From Ceratopteris richardii (Eukaryota; Streptophyta; Polypodiopsida; Polypodiales; Pteridaceae), in NCBI GenBank assembly GCA_020310875.1, contig CM035444.1:15563317-15627316 (forward strand): DNA of 64,000 bases, given 5' to 3'. The position numbers and the translations under genes were made by a program. The notes under the pieces are model-generated. The model was given only the letters and a program-made list of their open reading frames with translations, had not been told where the DNA came from and made no database searches. This document shows, in pieces, positions 13,285-23,558 of the stretch. The number at the start of each line of letters is the position of its first letter. Position 1 is the stretch's first letter.

Positions 13285-13735
13285 GGAAGTATAAATGCAT
13301 TAGTCGCTGTAATGGGTAAATCTGTAATGTGATGCAGCTGAATTTTTACATCACTCTCTCGTTACTACGGATGGCCAGCTTTCAGAGACATTTCTTTGCT
13401 GGTTCTCCAAAGAACAGTGTCTAAACGCATATTGCAACTACCTCCGATGGTAAATCTGTTCTTACTAATGATTCAAGAATAAAGTCATGCAGGAGCCCAA
13501 TCCCTTTGACAACCAACTGAATTTTTACATCATTCTCTCGTTAGTGATGCTTTCAGAGACATTTCTTTGCTGGTTCTCCAATCGTTTGTTAATGCTGGAC
13601 TTGTAATCAGGCTTTCGGAGCCCTTCTGCTACTTCAAAGCACTAGTGATAAAAACTTGAAAGCACTACTTCAAAGCACTTCATGCGGAGTTCGATATCTA
13701 CGGGTTGCATGATTCATCTATCACGGGTGATGGCA
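13285..13735. repeat. Repeat R copy 1, left part
   Basis: This sequence matches the second copy of R at 52,590-52,690 and 53,403-53,625. The best-matching part runs from about 13,560 to 13,732. It contains an internal partial duplication (the TTTCAGAGACATTTCTTTGCTGG region occurs near 13,381 and 13,550). R is not identified; no coding capacity was seen. It stops at the left end of the DNA transposon and resumes at 22,954. Confidence 0.8.
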
Positions 13736-13769
13736 CATTAGGAAAAAAAGTGAACCCTGCATGGGCCTT
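13736..13769 (+). repeat. Left terminal inverted repeat of the DNA transposon
   Basis: Begins CATTAGGAAAAAAAGTGAAC and ends CATGGGCCTT. It is the inverse of 22,920-22,953. Confidence 0.92.
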
Positions 13770-14327
13770 GTAAGGATTCCTAATTTTTAGGGATTAAGCT
13801 TAATCTTGTTCTTTGTTAAGGGGACAAAGTGCATTTAATAGAGCACTTTTTGGTAGGCTGAAGTAGGCTTTTTTTTAGGCTGAGCTAGGACCTTCTCTCT
13901 CTTTTGCACATAGAGAGAGAGAAAAACCACTTTCCACCTCATCAAATCCGTCCATCTTTATGAATAAAAAAATGAGTTTTCTGAAAAAGTCTCTTTTTCA
14001 ACTATTCTTTATTCAAAATGGCCCATACTTTTATGTATATGTCAGAACTTAATTTTTTTAGACTTATTTTTATAAAAAATACTTAAAAAACATACTTTTC
14101 AAAATCCCTCCAAAAGTTAAGTGCCACATCATCAAACTCGTAACTTTGGTTGCCCCAAAACATGAATTTTTGAAAAAAAACTCATTTTCCCTCTAACATA
14201 CTGAAAAAAGTCATTTTGACCTATCCACATACCAAAACACACTTTTTTTCTTGCACATAGCTACTGTACTAGCCATTCCAGCCATCTGTGTGCTTCTTCC
14301 CATTCGGTGCTGGAGTTTTGGAACATC
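13770..14327. other. Left subterminal region and presumed transposase promoter
   Basis: AT-rich and without an open frame. It contains TGAAAAAGTC-like motifs near 13,982 and 14,202, and the same motif occurs in the right subterminal region at 22,611. These could be transposase-binding sites. No clear TATA box was found close to the transposase start. Confidence 0.4.
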
Positions 14328-17122
14328 ATGGTGCTCACATGTATTATGAACATGACACCAGCACCAGCGCGTGCTCCTCACTCAAAGAGTGTACATGTTC
14401 GTGTTCCTACAGAATTTGCACCAACAACTAGAGGTAGCAATGACATAGATTCTCAAAATGCACGACGTGCAGCTGGAGAGAAGAATATTGATCTTTGGGT
14501 CCATGGTGCTTTGTATCCCTTGGATCCAATGGCTAATGTTCATCCTAGATTCCATACTATCTCCACATTTCTACAATTCCTTGGTTCCGGTGAAGATGGA
14601 CTCCTAGGCTATTGCAAGCGATTGTCTAACCATTCTACATCTATAGCAAATTATTGGATGCAACAATGTCATCACAACCATTTCAAGATACACAGTTTAG
14701 AGAGTGCTATACACACTTTAGAAAGTGCTATCAAATCTTTGGATGAGCACAATAATAGACTCAAACAAGATGTGGAAGAAAAGGAGAGCACAATTACAAA
14801 TTTGAAAGCCAATCTTACACAACTAAAAGAGACTCCACTTGGGATGAGATTTAGGAAACGACCATTATCATCCTTTCAAGCTCTTTCAACTGGTGGTGGA
14901 GCACGGAAGCGACGTGTTTACGCACTTAGGTATGTATTTCCTTTGTTTAGTTATGTTAAAAGACTTTTAGATTGAGATTCTTATTGTGCAGGTCATTTGT
15001 TGAAGATGCGAGTGCTTCCTCAACAATGGAGGATCAATTGAAGTTTCTGAATTCTTGTCTTAGCAACAAACATGTGCTTATGATCTTGGAGTCACCAATA
15101 GGAAATCACATCAAAACCCAAGTGATTAAAGATTTTGCAGGCAACTTAGAAGATATTATTATTCCTAGTGAGGTACAGATGGTATGTGATGAAGCAGGTG
15201 TTAGTACTAGAGCGTACACTGCATTGTACAATCTTTTGAAGCAGGCTCTACAAAACAAAGGTATTTTCCAGAGCATTTTTCCATGCCCTTACAAGGTATC
15301 TATGAGGAAGAAGATAACCAATGAGGATGTAGCCAATACTCTTGGCAATTACCTGCATATAGAAGATGTTATGCCTGCATCCATTTATCATTCATCTACA
15401 TCAAAGAAAGAGTTGAAAAACACATCTAGACAGGGATTCATCTACACAAAGTACAACAACATATTTGTCAATTTGGAGAGGCTCCAAAAGGAAATGGTTA
15501 AATTTTACAAATCCACACTTCAAGGTATATCCATTGTTTTGATAATGACATTCATAGTATTTTTAATAATATAATGTTTGTTATTTGATGTAGATTGTGG
15601 TTCCAAACTCAAGTTTGTATTGAAGCTAGACGAATGTCAAATCATAAAGGGACGCCGTATGGAGAGACTTAGTGTGACACTCATGAACGAAGCTATGGCC
15701 CATGCTATTATTGATGATAGTGAAGAATCTACCCATCACTTTACATATAGTGTCCAATCAGAGAAAGATATATGGTGGTTAGGTGCTATTGAAGTACCTA
15801 AAGAATCCAATGATGTTCTTACATGGATTTTCAATAGGATCCCATGGATCACAGAGGTGATAACTTCTCAAATTCATGGTGCCAAAATCAATGTAGAAAG
15901 CCTTGGTGATTTTGAAGTAGAGTGGCACTTAGGTGGAGACTTAAAGACTATCAAATGCATGTTAGGGTGCAAACAAGGTGCATCTACTCTCTATCCTTGT
16001 CCATATTGTACACGAGGTTATAAACGAACAAAGAGAAAACAAAACAACATAGATGATTTAGTTGATGACACAGATGCAACTCCATCTGTTGAATGGGATA
16101 CACCTTTAATGAGGTGTCCCATGTTAGGTACACCTAATCATGACATGTCAGATAAGGATTGGAATCCCATTATTCCATTCCCTTTAGTCAATGTCCACTT
16201 TTGCACCTTGCATGCCTTCATGAGAATTTTTGATAGACTATTGAAGCTCCATATAGAATACGCATTTGCCATGAAGCCAGTTGATAAATCTATTCAAGCT
16301 ATAAAGAAATTGGAGGAACTTCTTAATTCAATTGGTTGTCATTGTGGAAATGTAACCCTAGTTGTTAAGAAAGTTGGAGAATCTCAAGATAGCTTGCAAC
16401 AAGTGTCAATGACAGGGAATAAAGCAAGACATTTTTTTAGAAGAGGTACTAGCACTCAAAATAATGAACGTTATGAGCTGTGGAAAGACCTATGCATGAT
16501 CACAACAGACAATGACTCTCAAGTTGATCTTTGTAATAAGAGAAAGAAAGTTTGGTCGAGCTTTGATAAGGTTGTAGGCTTAATGGGTCTGACTAGGTCT
16601 AGTGCTATTCAACGTCAAATGTTTCAAGAAACATTAGTGGAGTTCACCAAGTGTTTCATTCAATGTTGGGGAGAGAGCAATATAACACACTACATTGTAA
16701 GTGTAATCTTCTTCTACAAGTGTTCATTGCACTTACCTTTTTCCAATGTACTTAACAATTTTTAGCATATTTTGTTTGCACATGGAGCTTTTTTCATGCA
16801 TCGATATGGGTCATTAGAGATTTTCAGTACCCAAAGAATGGAAAAGTCACACTACAAAGCGAGGGGTGTCTACTTCAAAAACACCCGACATGGTGGTGGC
16901 CCAATGCAATCAAACTACATGGAGGAGATGTTTAATTGGTTTTACCGCACTACATTCTCGAGAAAGTTTTTTGTGGAACGACTTAGGGATTCAAAATTGG
17001 CAAAACTTGCAAGAAAGATGCAACACAACATTGCCAGTGAGAAATGGAAGTCATCGTTAGGTCCTCTTCATCATGCTCAGTGGCGTGCAAGGAGACAACG
17101 AGAAGGCTCAGCTTGGAAGTAA
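14328..17122 (+). CDS. DDE-type transposase, four exons, 864 residues
   Basis: Exons 14,328-14,929, 14,992-15,524, 15,594-16,696 and 16,766-17,122 join in frame. Introns are of 62, 69 and 69 bases, with GTATGT, GTATAT and GTAAGT donors and AG acceptors. The first ATG of the open frame is used; ATG at 14,352 is an alternative. Residues about 120-165 form a coiled coil. Candidate catalytic acids are D391 (VLKLDECQI), D494 in WHLGGDLKTI and E772 in FSTQRMEKSHYKAR. After D494 comes a cysteine cluster (YPCPYC, residues 513-517) and later LHAFMRIFDRLLKLHI. The spacing D-GGD-CxxC-LH-E resembles uncharacterised transposase-like proteins known from animals and fungi. I cannot name the superfamily. It would cut and rejoin the element ends in the nucleus. 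The frame has no breaks. Confidence 0.82.
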
Positions 17123-17271
17123 AGTGAATTCGCTATTTCCCATTATGTGGTAATACATATGATTATTGTAATCTTGATTTCAATGTGTTATTATTTAATA
17201 TATAATATTCTGTATGGTTTTAAACAGGTTTTGTCCGTTCTAGTGTGAACAAACAATTTTTTAAAAAACTC

Positions 17272-17279
17272 TATAAATA
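17272..17279 (+). promoter_or_regulatory. TATA box of the histone H3-like gene
   Basis: TATAAATA lies 43 bases before the ATG at 17,322. The position suits a short 5' leader. Confidence 0.75.
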
Positions 17280-17321
17280 GAGAGAACTCACTTCATTTCA
17301 CACTTTTTGCAACTCAAGAGA

Positions 17322-18212
17322 ATGGCACGCACCAAGCAAACTGCAAGGAAAGATCGCATCTTCTTTCCTAGCCCTCATCTAGGGACACAACGCCCACCAT
17401 GGTTGCAACCCCCCCAAAGGCCTCGAAGTGGTTCCCAGAGCACATATGTGCCTGTGTCACACGATGGCACACCACCTGGGAGCAATTCAGTGCGAGAAAA
17501 TGAAGTGTCCAATATACAAGATTATTACATTCCAGGACGATCAGAGGCCATTTCAGATGATGAGCCACCAACAAGGACACCCATCAAATCAAGACCCAAA
17601 CAGAAGTTGATCAGAAGGAGTGTACCAGAGAGCGACGAAGAGTCATCCCAAAATGAGGAAAGCAACAATCAACCACCATGGAATGATATGCAAATACCAA
17701 CGAGCCATAGGGTGACACATGGAGGTAAGACACTTCCACAAGGACAAGGGCAAATACCAACAGAGGAGGAAAGAGAGCAAAGTCAACAACCACATCAACA
17801 ACAAAATGTGCAAGATGAAGCTGGGCCCTCACATCGTGTACATCGGAGAAAAAAAAACTATCAACCTCGACGTCGACCTCAACGCCAGCCAAACATACCT
17901 CCCAACCCAAGAGCTCCACAAAGACGAAGGAAGCACTGCAGGGCTTTTGCAGAGATACGACACTACCAAAAGTCCGTTGAACTACTCATACCACGAAGAG
18001 CTTTTGCAAGGGTAGTGAAAGAGGAACTACAAAGCTACCAAGCAGGTCTAAGAATACAAGGGATAGCACTTGAAGCACTTCAAGAGGCAGTTGAGGCCTA
18101 CCTCATCTCCATGCTTGAGGACTCTAACCTCTGTGCTATCCATGCCAAGAGAGTAACCATACAACCGAAGGACATTCAGCTAGCAAGAAGAATTAGAGGA
18201 AATAACCCATGA
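17322..18212 (+). CDS. Transposon-encoded histone H3 variant, 296 residues, intronless
   Basis: Mature residues 1-9 are exactly those of histone H3 ([10 protein letters not shown] with the initiator Met), so K4 and K9 are present; S10 is Asp. Then follow about 195 residues of Pro, Gln, Ser and Arg-rich, probably disordered sequence that replaces the normal H3 tail, so K14, K27 and K36 contexts are lost. Residues 206-296 align without gaps to the H3 fold from position 45 to the C-terminus, about 55 of 91 identical by hand. Kept are YQKS with K56, LQEAx[16 protein letters not shown] (C110 and H113) and [13 protein letters not shown]79 is Gln. Loop 1 has canonical length, unlike plant CENH3. The protein should enter nucleosomes with H4. 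It follows the transposase on the same strand, 199 bases downstream, with its own TATA box. A captured H3 gene kept under constraint is the likely origin. Confidence 0.93.
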   Translation: MARTKQTARKDRIFFPSPHLGTQRPPWLQPPQRPRSGSQSTYVPVSHDGTPPGSNSVRENEVSNIQDYYIPGRSEAISDDEPPTRTPIKSRPKQKLIRRSVPESDEESSQNEESNNQPPWNDMQIPTSHRVTHGGKTLPQGQGQIPTEEEREQSQQPHQQQNVQDEAGPSHRVHRRKKNYQPRRRPQRQPNIPPNPRAPQRRRKHCRAFAEIRHYQKSVELLIPRRAFARVVKEELQSYQAGLRIQGIALEALQEAVEAYLISMLEDSNLCAIHAKRVTIQPKDIQLARRIRGNNP

Positions 18213-18305
18213 TGTGTATATTATACCCTATGATAGGCTACTTTGCGATGTAATACAATGGATAATAGAAAATTTTGTTTTGACTTATATTCTTTGTCTC
18301 TTTTT

Positions 18306-18411
<106 letters not shown>

Positions 18412-18519
18412 AGTCAGTTATATATGGATTCAATTAAACATGCATGCACTTGCCTATTGTTTTATGACTAGATATGTTCCTTTTCTACATACTGGTGTGC
18501 AACATGTCCTTTTCATACC

Positions 18520-18610
18520 AAAAAACCCCCAGCCACAGAAACGCGGGATTCAGCCCTGCAAAATTTTTGCAGGGCTGAATCCCGCGTTTCTGTGGCTGGG
18601 GTTTTTTTTT
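18520..18610. repeat. Long hairpin 1 between convergent transposon genes
   Basis: Two arms of about 44 bases pair almost perfectly around a centre near 18,565, with no real loop. The outer arm includes CCCCAGCCACAGAAACGCGG, and the inner part is GATTCAGCCCTGCAAAA. The arms end in A- and T-runs. It is placed where transcripts from both strands should end, so a bidirectional terminator, processing signal or fold-back MITE are possible. Confidence 0.9.
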
Positions 18611-18825
18611 GCAATATTTGGTCTTTGGTAAGCATAAGACATATGGTAGAGATGCAATGGTCTAGGTATTAAGAGGTTATACCCTATAGGAATTGAGATC
18701 TTTAGCTACTAAAGGCTGAGTTTATACCCTACTGAAAACTTCTGGTCCTGATAATACCAAAACCAATTGAAAATCTGAAATTACATAGTTTCCTATGTAT
18801 TGTAGCACCTAAAAACACTAGATAA

Positions 18826-18922
18826 GGCCAAAAAATCCCCAGCCACAGAAACGCGGGAAACAGCCTTGCAAAAATTTTGCAGGGCTGTTTCCCGCGTTTC
18901 TGTGGCTGGGGCTTTTTTGGCC
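18826..18922. repeat. Long hairpin 2, paralogue of hairpin 1
   Basis: Same outer arm as hairpin 1 and the same length, 306 bases further on. The inner part reads GAAACAGCCTTGCAAAA. The TT/AA pair change relative to hairpin 1 is matched on the opposite arm, so pairing is kept. One further change gives a G-T (G-U in RNA) pair. The stem extends into GGCCAAAAAA and TTTTTTGGCC. Confidence 0.9.
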
Positions 18923-19081
18923 TTTTTTAAGCATATAATCATACAGAGGACCAAAGCACAATACAAAGACCCCCAATTAGATACAATTTGTGGAGAGAAG
19001 ATAAGTTCAATTTTTTAGCACATTCATATACAGAACTAGACAAATGATGAAAAAAAAAGTTTGTATTATCAAGACATTACA

Positions 19082-20634
19082 TCATTTCTCAGCTGCCTTC
19101 AATTTCTCCACAACTTTCTTTCTCCTTTGGAGAGATTGAGGCAGCTGGTAAGTCAATACAGATCTTGATATTACATGGGGGTCTTGCATTCCAAGACTCA
19201 TGGCGATACCTATTTGCCCTAATACTTTTCCTCTAAAATTAAGTCCTAAAGTAGTTACAACTAAGGATTTCCTAACCAGAATGACACAATTAGTGCCTTG
19301 GGTAATTGTACATAAACACAAAATCTTGCTAAGGGCCTTCAAGCACCAAGTGATGAAGTGCCCATCGGGACTGTAGTCTTTGTGTATGATTACAAAATCA
19401 TCCTTTGGCAACTTTCCGATGTAGTTTGCCAAGGATGCACCACTCCCACGAGAAGCTCGATCCCCACCAGACCTTGCTGCGAACTTGTCGAGCTCAATTG
19501 CTTCCTGTTAAGAACAAATGAGAATTCAAGCTCTTACAATGTTAACTTAAAATTATCGATTTATTTAATTCAATTACCACTTACATCATGAAGCTTGTCT
19601 TCTTCCTCCCCTCTTCCAGGGGCATCAAGATCAATGCTAGAGTGGGCCATGCCACTCTGCTCTGCTACATGGGATGTAGGAATTTTTTGCTTCAGTATCC
19701 TCTCCTGTGCTGCACTAAACTCCTCCTCTGTAGTAGAATTGTTGTCATCATTTAAAATATCAGCACACACCATTGATATGGTGTCTGCCACAGAATCCCC
19801 AAGTGGGATGGACTTCTTTTCAAGTATGTCAGATGTGTTGTCAAGTGGAACATCTGACATTGTGGAGAAAATACTCAAGCATTCATCTAGACGTAGACCG
19901 AATGCCTTCTCAATGTCATGGAGTAAAATAAATTCCTCTCCATCCACAACGATGCAGGAGAGATATTCAAGTTCCACCTCTGGTAATGTGGGCTCAGAGG
20001 GGTTGAGATTTGAAGGGGGGGCCTCCTCCATGCTTGATTGCACATGTAGTTTATCCTCAACACCACCAGGGAATTCTTGGTGGATTGTAATGCTTTCTTT
20101 GGAAAAATTTATGGCCTCTGGTTGAGGCTCATTCTTCTCCTTAACAAAACCCCCAGTGGCAAGGTTGGGGAGCTCAACAGGTGTAGGTTCCGGCTCCTCA
20201 TTAATAATAAAATATGTTGTTGCAGTGTAGGATAGGTACTTTGTACCCATCCTCTTCTTTTTGTTAAGTTTTTTTACTAATGGCACAGAGTCATCTAGTA
20301 AGTGCCCAGCAGTTTCCGCAATTGCCATGAAGCGCTTAAGGCGCTTCATGAAGGCTTCATCGCCTCTATGTATGTAGAGTAGAAGGTCACATGGAACCCA
20401 TTTACCCTCATAAGGCGGTATTTCTATAGAAAAACGCAAGATGTAGTACTCAAGGAACTCTATGATTTCCTTGAGCACATCAGAGTTCAGTTGAATTGTT
20501 TTGTCTAGATCAGGGACCCTAGACAGTAGGTCATACAAGTGGTTCTGACCTTTGAACTCAGTTGATTCCAAGAACTCATTGAAGAGTTCACGTGGACGTT
20601 TGAGTTGCAGGGTACTGGAGGATGCGGCAGCCAT
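19082..20634 (-). CDS. Transposon gene of unknown function, two exons, 490 residues
   Basis: Exon 1 is 20,634-19,585 and exon 2 is 19,504-19,082. The 80-base intron has a GTAAGT donor and TTAACAG acceptor and the join is in frame (KLHD, then EAIELDKFAAR). The start is the first ATG (MAAASSSTLQ), 89 bases after TATAAAAG. The N-terminal 150 residues are helical and basic-hydrophobic, the middle 150-330 is acidic and probably disordered, and the C-terminal 140 residues look globular (NYIGKLPKDDFVIIHKDYSP, ITWCLKALSKILCL). It ends in a Lys-rich helix. I do not recognise a family and see no signal peptide or membrane segment. It converges on the H3-like gene, with the hairpins between them. The intact frame argues it is needed by the element. 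Confidence 0.8.
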
Positions 20635-20722
20635 TGCGCGTGATGCTAGCTTGTGTGCGTACTCTGCTAGTGATTGTAGCTCTTCTTGGTTGCAAAAGTG
20701 AGAAATGAGAGAATAAGTGTTG

Positions 20723-20730
20723 CTTTTATA
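20723..20730 (-). promoter_or_regulatory. TATA box of the two-exon minus-strand transposon gene
   Basis: TATAAAAG on the minus strand, 89 bases upstream of the ATG at 20,634. Confidence 0.7.
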
Positions 20731-20734
20731 GTAG

Positions 20735-21088
20735 TTTCAAAATTTTAAAGTGAGTGGGACCCATTTTAAAACTAAAACTGATACCTTCAAATAAAACAAT
20801 CATGCACAGAACTCTCAGAAAAAAAACTTTTGCTCATAAAAAGATTGAACAGAATCATTAACCAGAATAAGATACACGACAACACAATAGAAAAAAAAAA
20901 TTCTCAGAACTTTAAAATTATAATAAATTGCCATTGGAAAAACCAAAGATTTGGCAAATTGTACATCATATTGAGATAAAAAAATTTTACATGCTACATG
21001 TCTTGCATGTTAAATACATTGTTGCAGATGTAGGATTATAAATGGAACATAGGTGTGTGTACACTGTAGCACTCAAATAGTCCTTGAG
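20735..21088. other. AT-rich spacer between the two minus-strand transposon genes
   Basis: No open frame. It should hold the 3' end of the upstream gene and the promoter of the downstream one. Confidence 0.5.
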
Positions 21089-22135
21089 CTATGACAATGA
21101 AAGTTGAGTTCCATCCACACTCCATTCAAGGAGGACTTTAATTTTATCCTCCAACCTCTTACCAATCTGCAGACAAATAGAAAACTTTAAATGAACATAT
21201 TTGAGTGTAAGAATTTGTATAAACAAAAGAAGAAATACCATATGCTACTTACCTTATGCCCTTGTATTCTGAACTTTGATTGATCCAGATCCTCAAATCC
21301 CATGATTACTAGATGTTCTCTCACGTTGGCAAGAGTCCAATGATGATTTACTGAAATAACTTCCATTTCATTGTTGGGTAGATTTATCTTAATTTCAAAT
21401 GAAATTAAAACACCCTCAGAACTTTGTAATGGTATCCATTCACCAAGTTTACACATCCAACGATCATAATAGAATCTAATGTACAATGAAGTACGATGTT
21501 TCAAGTATCGAAATCCTATGCCTGTTGCACCAATTTTACAAATGTATCTATCCCCTTTGGTGCATCCTTCTACAAGTCCCCATTTTTCACCTAGCAAACA
21601 CTCTACCTGCTCATACGTGATATCTTTTAACATGAACATTGTTGACGTCTCTAGAATTGTGAATATCTGAAATAAATGTACAAAACAATGAACAGGAACA
21701 CACCAGTGTAATCCTATAGATCTTGAAACTCTTGTAAATTTCAAAGAGTTGTGTATATTGTCCATCACCATCTTATGCTTCAAAGATGTTAATGTCCATA
21801 CATCAGGTTGCGGCCACTCAAGCTTTAAGAGAGAATCTACCTTAATCATCTCTAACTTGCCAAAATCATTTGATGAAGAGGGTACAACATATGTATGTGT
21901 GTAAAAGAAAACTCTCTCACATAATAGCTGAGCAGGACGGGCTTGTGGAAAGACTATCGACCCAACATCTGCATGCAATGCTTGGAAAGTACCTGTAAGA
22001 CTATGAAGTGGTTGTTCTTCCACCAAGGTAGAAGGAAATATGTCTACAACAAAAAAATACACAACTTAGCTAGATATATTCTGAAATTTGGACAAAAGTC
22101 AATGAGTAATACTTACAGTTGATAGGATATCTCAT
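21089..22135 (-). CDS. Transposon gene of unknown function, three exons, 295 residues
   Basis: Exons 22,135-22,117, 22,043-21,253 and 21,166-21,089 splice in frame to 888 bases including the stop. Introns are 73 and 86 bases with GTAAGT donors. The first exon gives only MRYPIN and a split codon. The C-terminal 90 residues (from about ISFEIKINLPNNEMEVISV to the spliced end GTQLSLS) have alternating strands and a helix that could be a ubiquitin-like beta-grasp fold, a weak guess. No known family was recognised. Its ATG overlaps the stop of the upstream 97-residue frame as ATGA, so both could sit on one transcript, or they could be one older protein with a frame change. Confidence 0.68.
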
Positions 22136-22425
22136 TTTGTTTGAGTTTCCAATTTCATGGTTGACATTGTGAACACATGTTGTACAATGGCAACAGTTTC
22201 ACCATTTTTGAGCTTTTTGAAGCCTAGTAACTTCCCTTTCCAATGAAGATCCAAGTTTCCACGATCTCTCACACGGTGAGGACCAACACCAGAGGGTTGC
22301 ATGTACACCCATGCACCTTTGCAGAACTCCTGTCCTAACCAAAATCCTTTTGGAGCCTTGATATTGTGACATTTTATCGCGATAACCTCATCTTTTGGAC
22401 GTCTATGAGATTTAGGTTTCTCCAT
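22132..22425 (-). CDS. Small transposon frame of unknown function, 97 residues
   Basis: Starts MEKPKSHRRPKDEVIAIKCH and ends with TGA at 22,134-22,132, sharing ATGA with the next frame. It is basic and globular-looking (KGFWLGQEFCKGAWVYMQP) with no signal peptide or membrane segment. I do not recognise it. It is the outermost gene at the right end of the element. Its codon reading and position directly before the spliced 295-residue frame suggest one transcription unit; whether two proteins or one result cannot be told from sequence. Confidence 0.55.
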   Translation of the reverse strand: MEKPKSHRRPKDEVIAIKCHNIKAPKGFWLGQEFCKGAWVYMQPSGVGPHRVRDRGNLDLHWKGKLLGFKKLKNGETVAIVQHVFTMSTMKLETQTK

Positions 22426-22919
22426 TGGAGATCAGGCTATGGAAATGACAGTAGGAATTCAAAGAAGATGATGCATAGAGAAAGAAATGGAGATGCAGGA
22501 GCTGCAATGGTGTGCTAGGGAGAGAAAGTAGTGGAAAGAGATGACTTTTTGGGACCTGGGTATGAAAATGGGAGGTTTTGGAGGGAGAAAGTTGCATTTT
22601 GAGTTATTTTTGAAAAAGTCACTTTTTTCACTTCAGTTCATGCACGGATTTTGATTTAGAACCCAAAAATAGCACTTTTGATCCTAAAAAGTGGTTGGAG
22701 GACCATTAAATGGTGTTATGATGAGTTTTATAACTTTTTGAAAATTTTGAATTTTTGGGCCCAGGTAAGTTACGAGATTCCTTTCTCTCTCTAGAGGCAA
22801 AACCTGAACATAGGGGAATCCTGTCCCCTCATCCCCCTTCAGCCTAGTGATTTATAGGCTATAGACTGTGTCCACCACCCTCCTCTCATTGGTCCATCAC
22901 TAATCACTCCTTAATCCAA
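22426..22919. other. Right subterminal region of the DNA transposon
   Basis: No gene. It contains TGAAAAAGTC at 22,611 followed by ACTTTTTTCA, like the motifs in the left subterminal region. The CTCTCTCTAGAG run near 22,785 resembles the TCTCTCTCTTTTGCACATAGAGAG stretch near 13,895. Confidence 0.4.
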
Positions 22920-22953
22920 AAGGCCCATGCAGGGTTCATTTTTTTCCCTAATG
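22920..22953 (-). repeat. Right terminal inverted repeat of the DNA transposon
   Basis: Read on the minus strand it begins CATTAGGGAAAAAAATGAAC. It pairs with the left repeat over 34 bases with two mismatches. Confidence 0.92.
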
Positions 22954-23455
22954 AAGCATAACATTTCCTATTAATTTAGAACCTTGATATTAGTTTTGAA
23001 CACGAAAACGGTGGATCTGATTGTGAATTTAGAACAGGAAAATGTTGGAACTAATATTAATTTAAAACATTCATTGTAAGAGGACTCCATTACAGAACGA
23101 GATGCATACAGTATTCCATACAGGAAGAGTAGAACATGAAAATGGTAGAAGAAGTGCACGGCTTCTTTGTACTAAATAGCCCTTCTTTACTTAGGTCTAC
23201 CTGGAAGAGAACCAATAAATCCATATCCTCCCACTAGAGGACTCCATTACTAATATTAATTTAAAACATTCATTGTAAGAGGACTCCATTACAGAACGAG
23301 ATGCATACAGTATTCCATACAGGAAGAGTAGAACATGAAAATGGTAGAAGAAGTGCACGGCTTCTTTGTACTAAATAGCCCTTCTTTACTTAGGTCTACC
23401 TGGAAGAGAACCAATAAATCCATATCCTCCCACTAGAAGAGATTAGCGGGTGTAG
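22954..23455. repeat. Repeat R copy 1, right part, with a 199-bp tandem duplication
   Basis: Continues R after the transposon: 22,956-23,035 matches 53,626-53,717. A 199-bp unit is then present twice (23,050-23,248 and 23,249-23,436), nearly identical. About 115 bp of the same unit occurs again at 52,204-52,318. No coding capacity was seen. Confidence 0.85.
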
Positions 23456-23558
23456 CGATGCTTCTAAGTGAAAAAACAAAAATGAGAACCATCGCTTAAG
23501 TGATGCTTAAAAAAAGAAGATGACGCACATAAAAAGTGAACTGTCACATAAGCGAAAG

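Noticed and set aside
17322-18212. Histone-like gene taken as a centromeric H3 (CENH3)
   Set aside because: Loop 1 has canonical H3 length and the C-terminus reads QLARRIRG. Plant CENH3 has a longer loop 1 and a diverged N-terminus, whereas here ARTKQTARK is exact.
17322-18212. Histone-like gene taken as a resident host gene beside a transposon
   Set aside because: It lies between the two TIRs and between transposon genes, and the R repeat without the element is continuous at the site.
18520-18922. Two hairpins considered as a short CRISPR-like array
   Set aside because: There are only two units, each a self-complementary palindrome with no spacer pattern, in a eukaryotic context.
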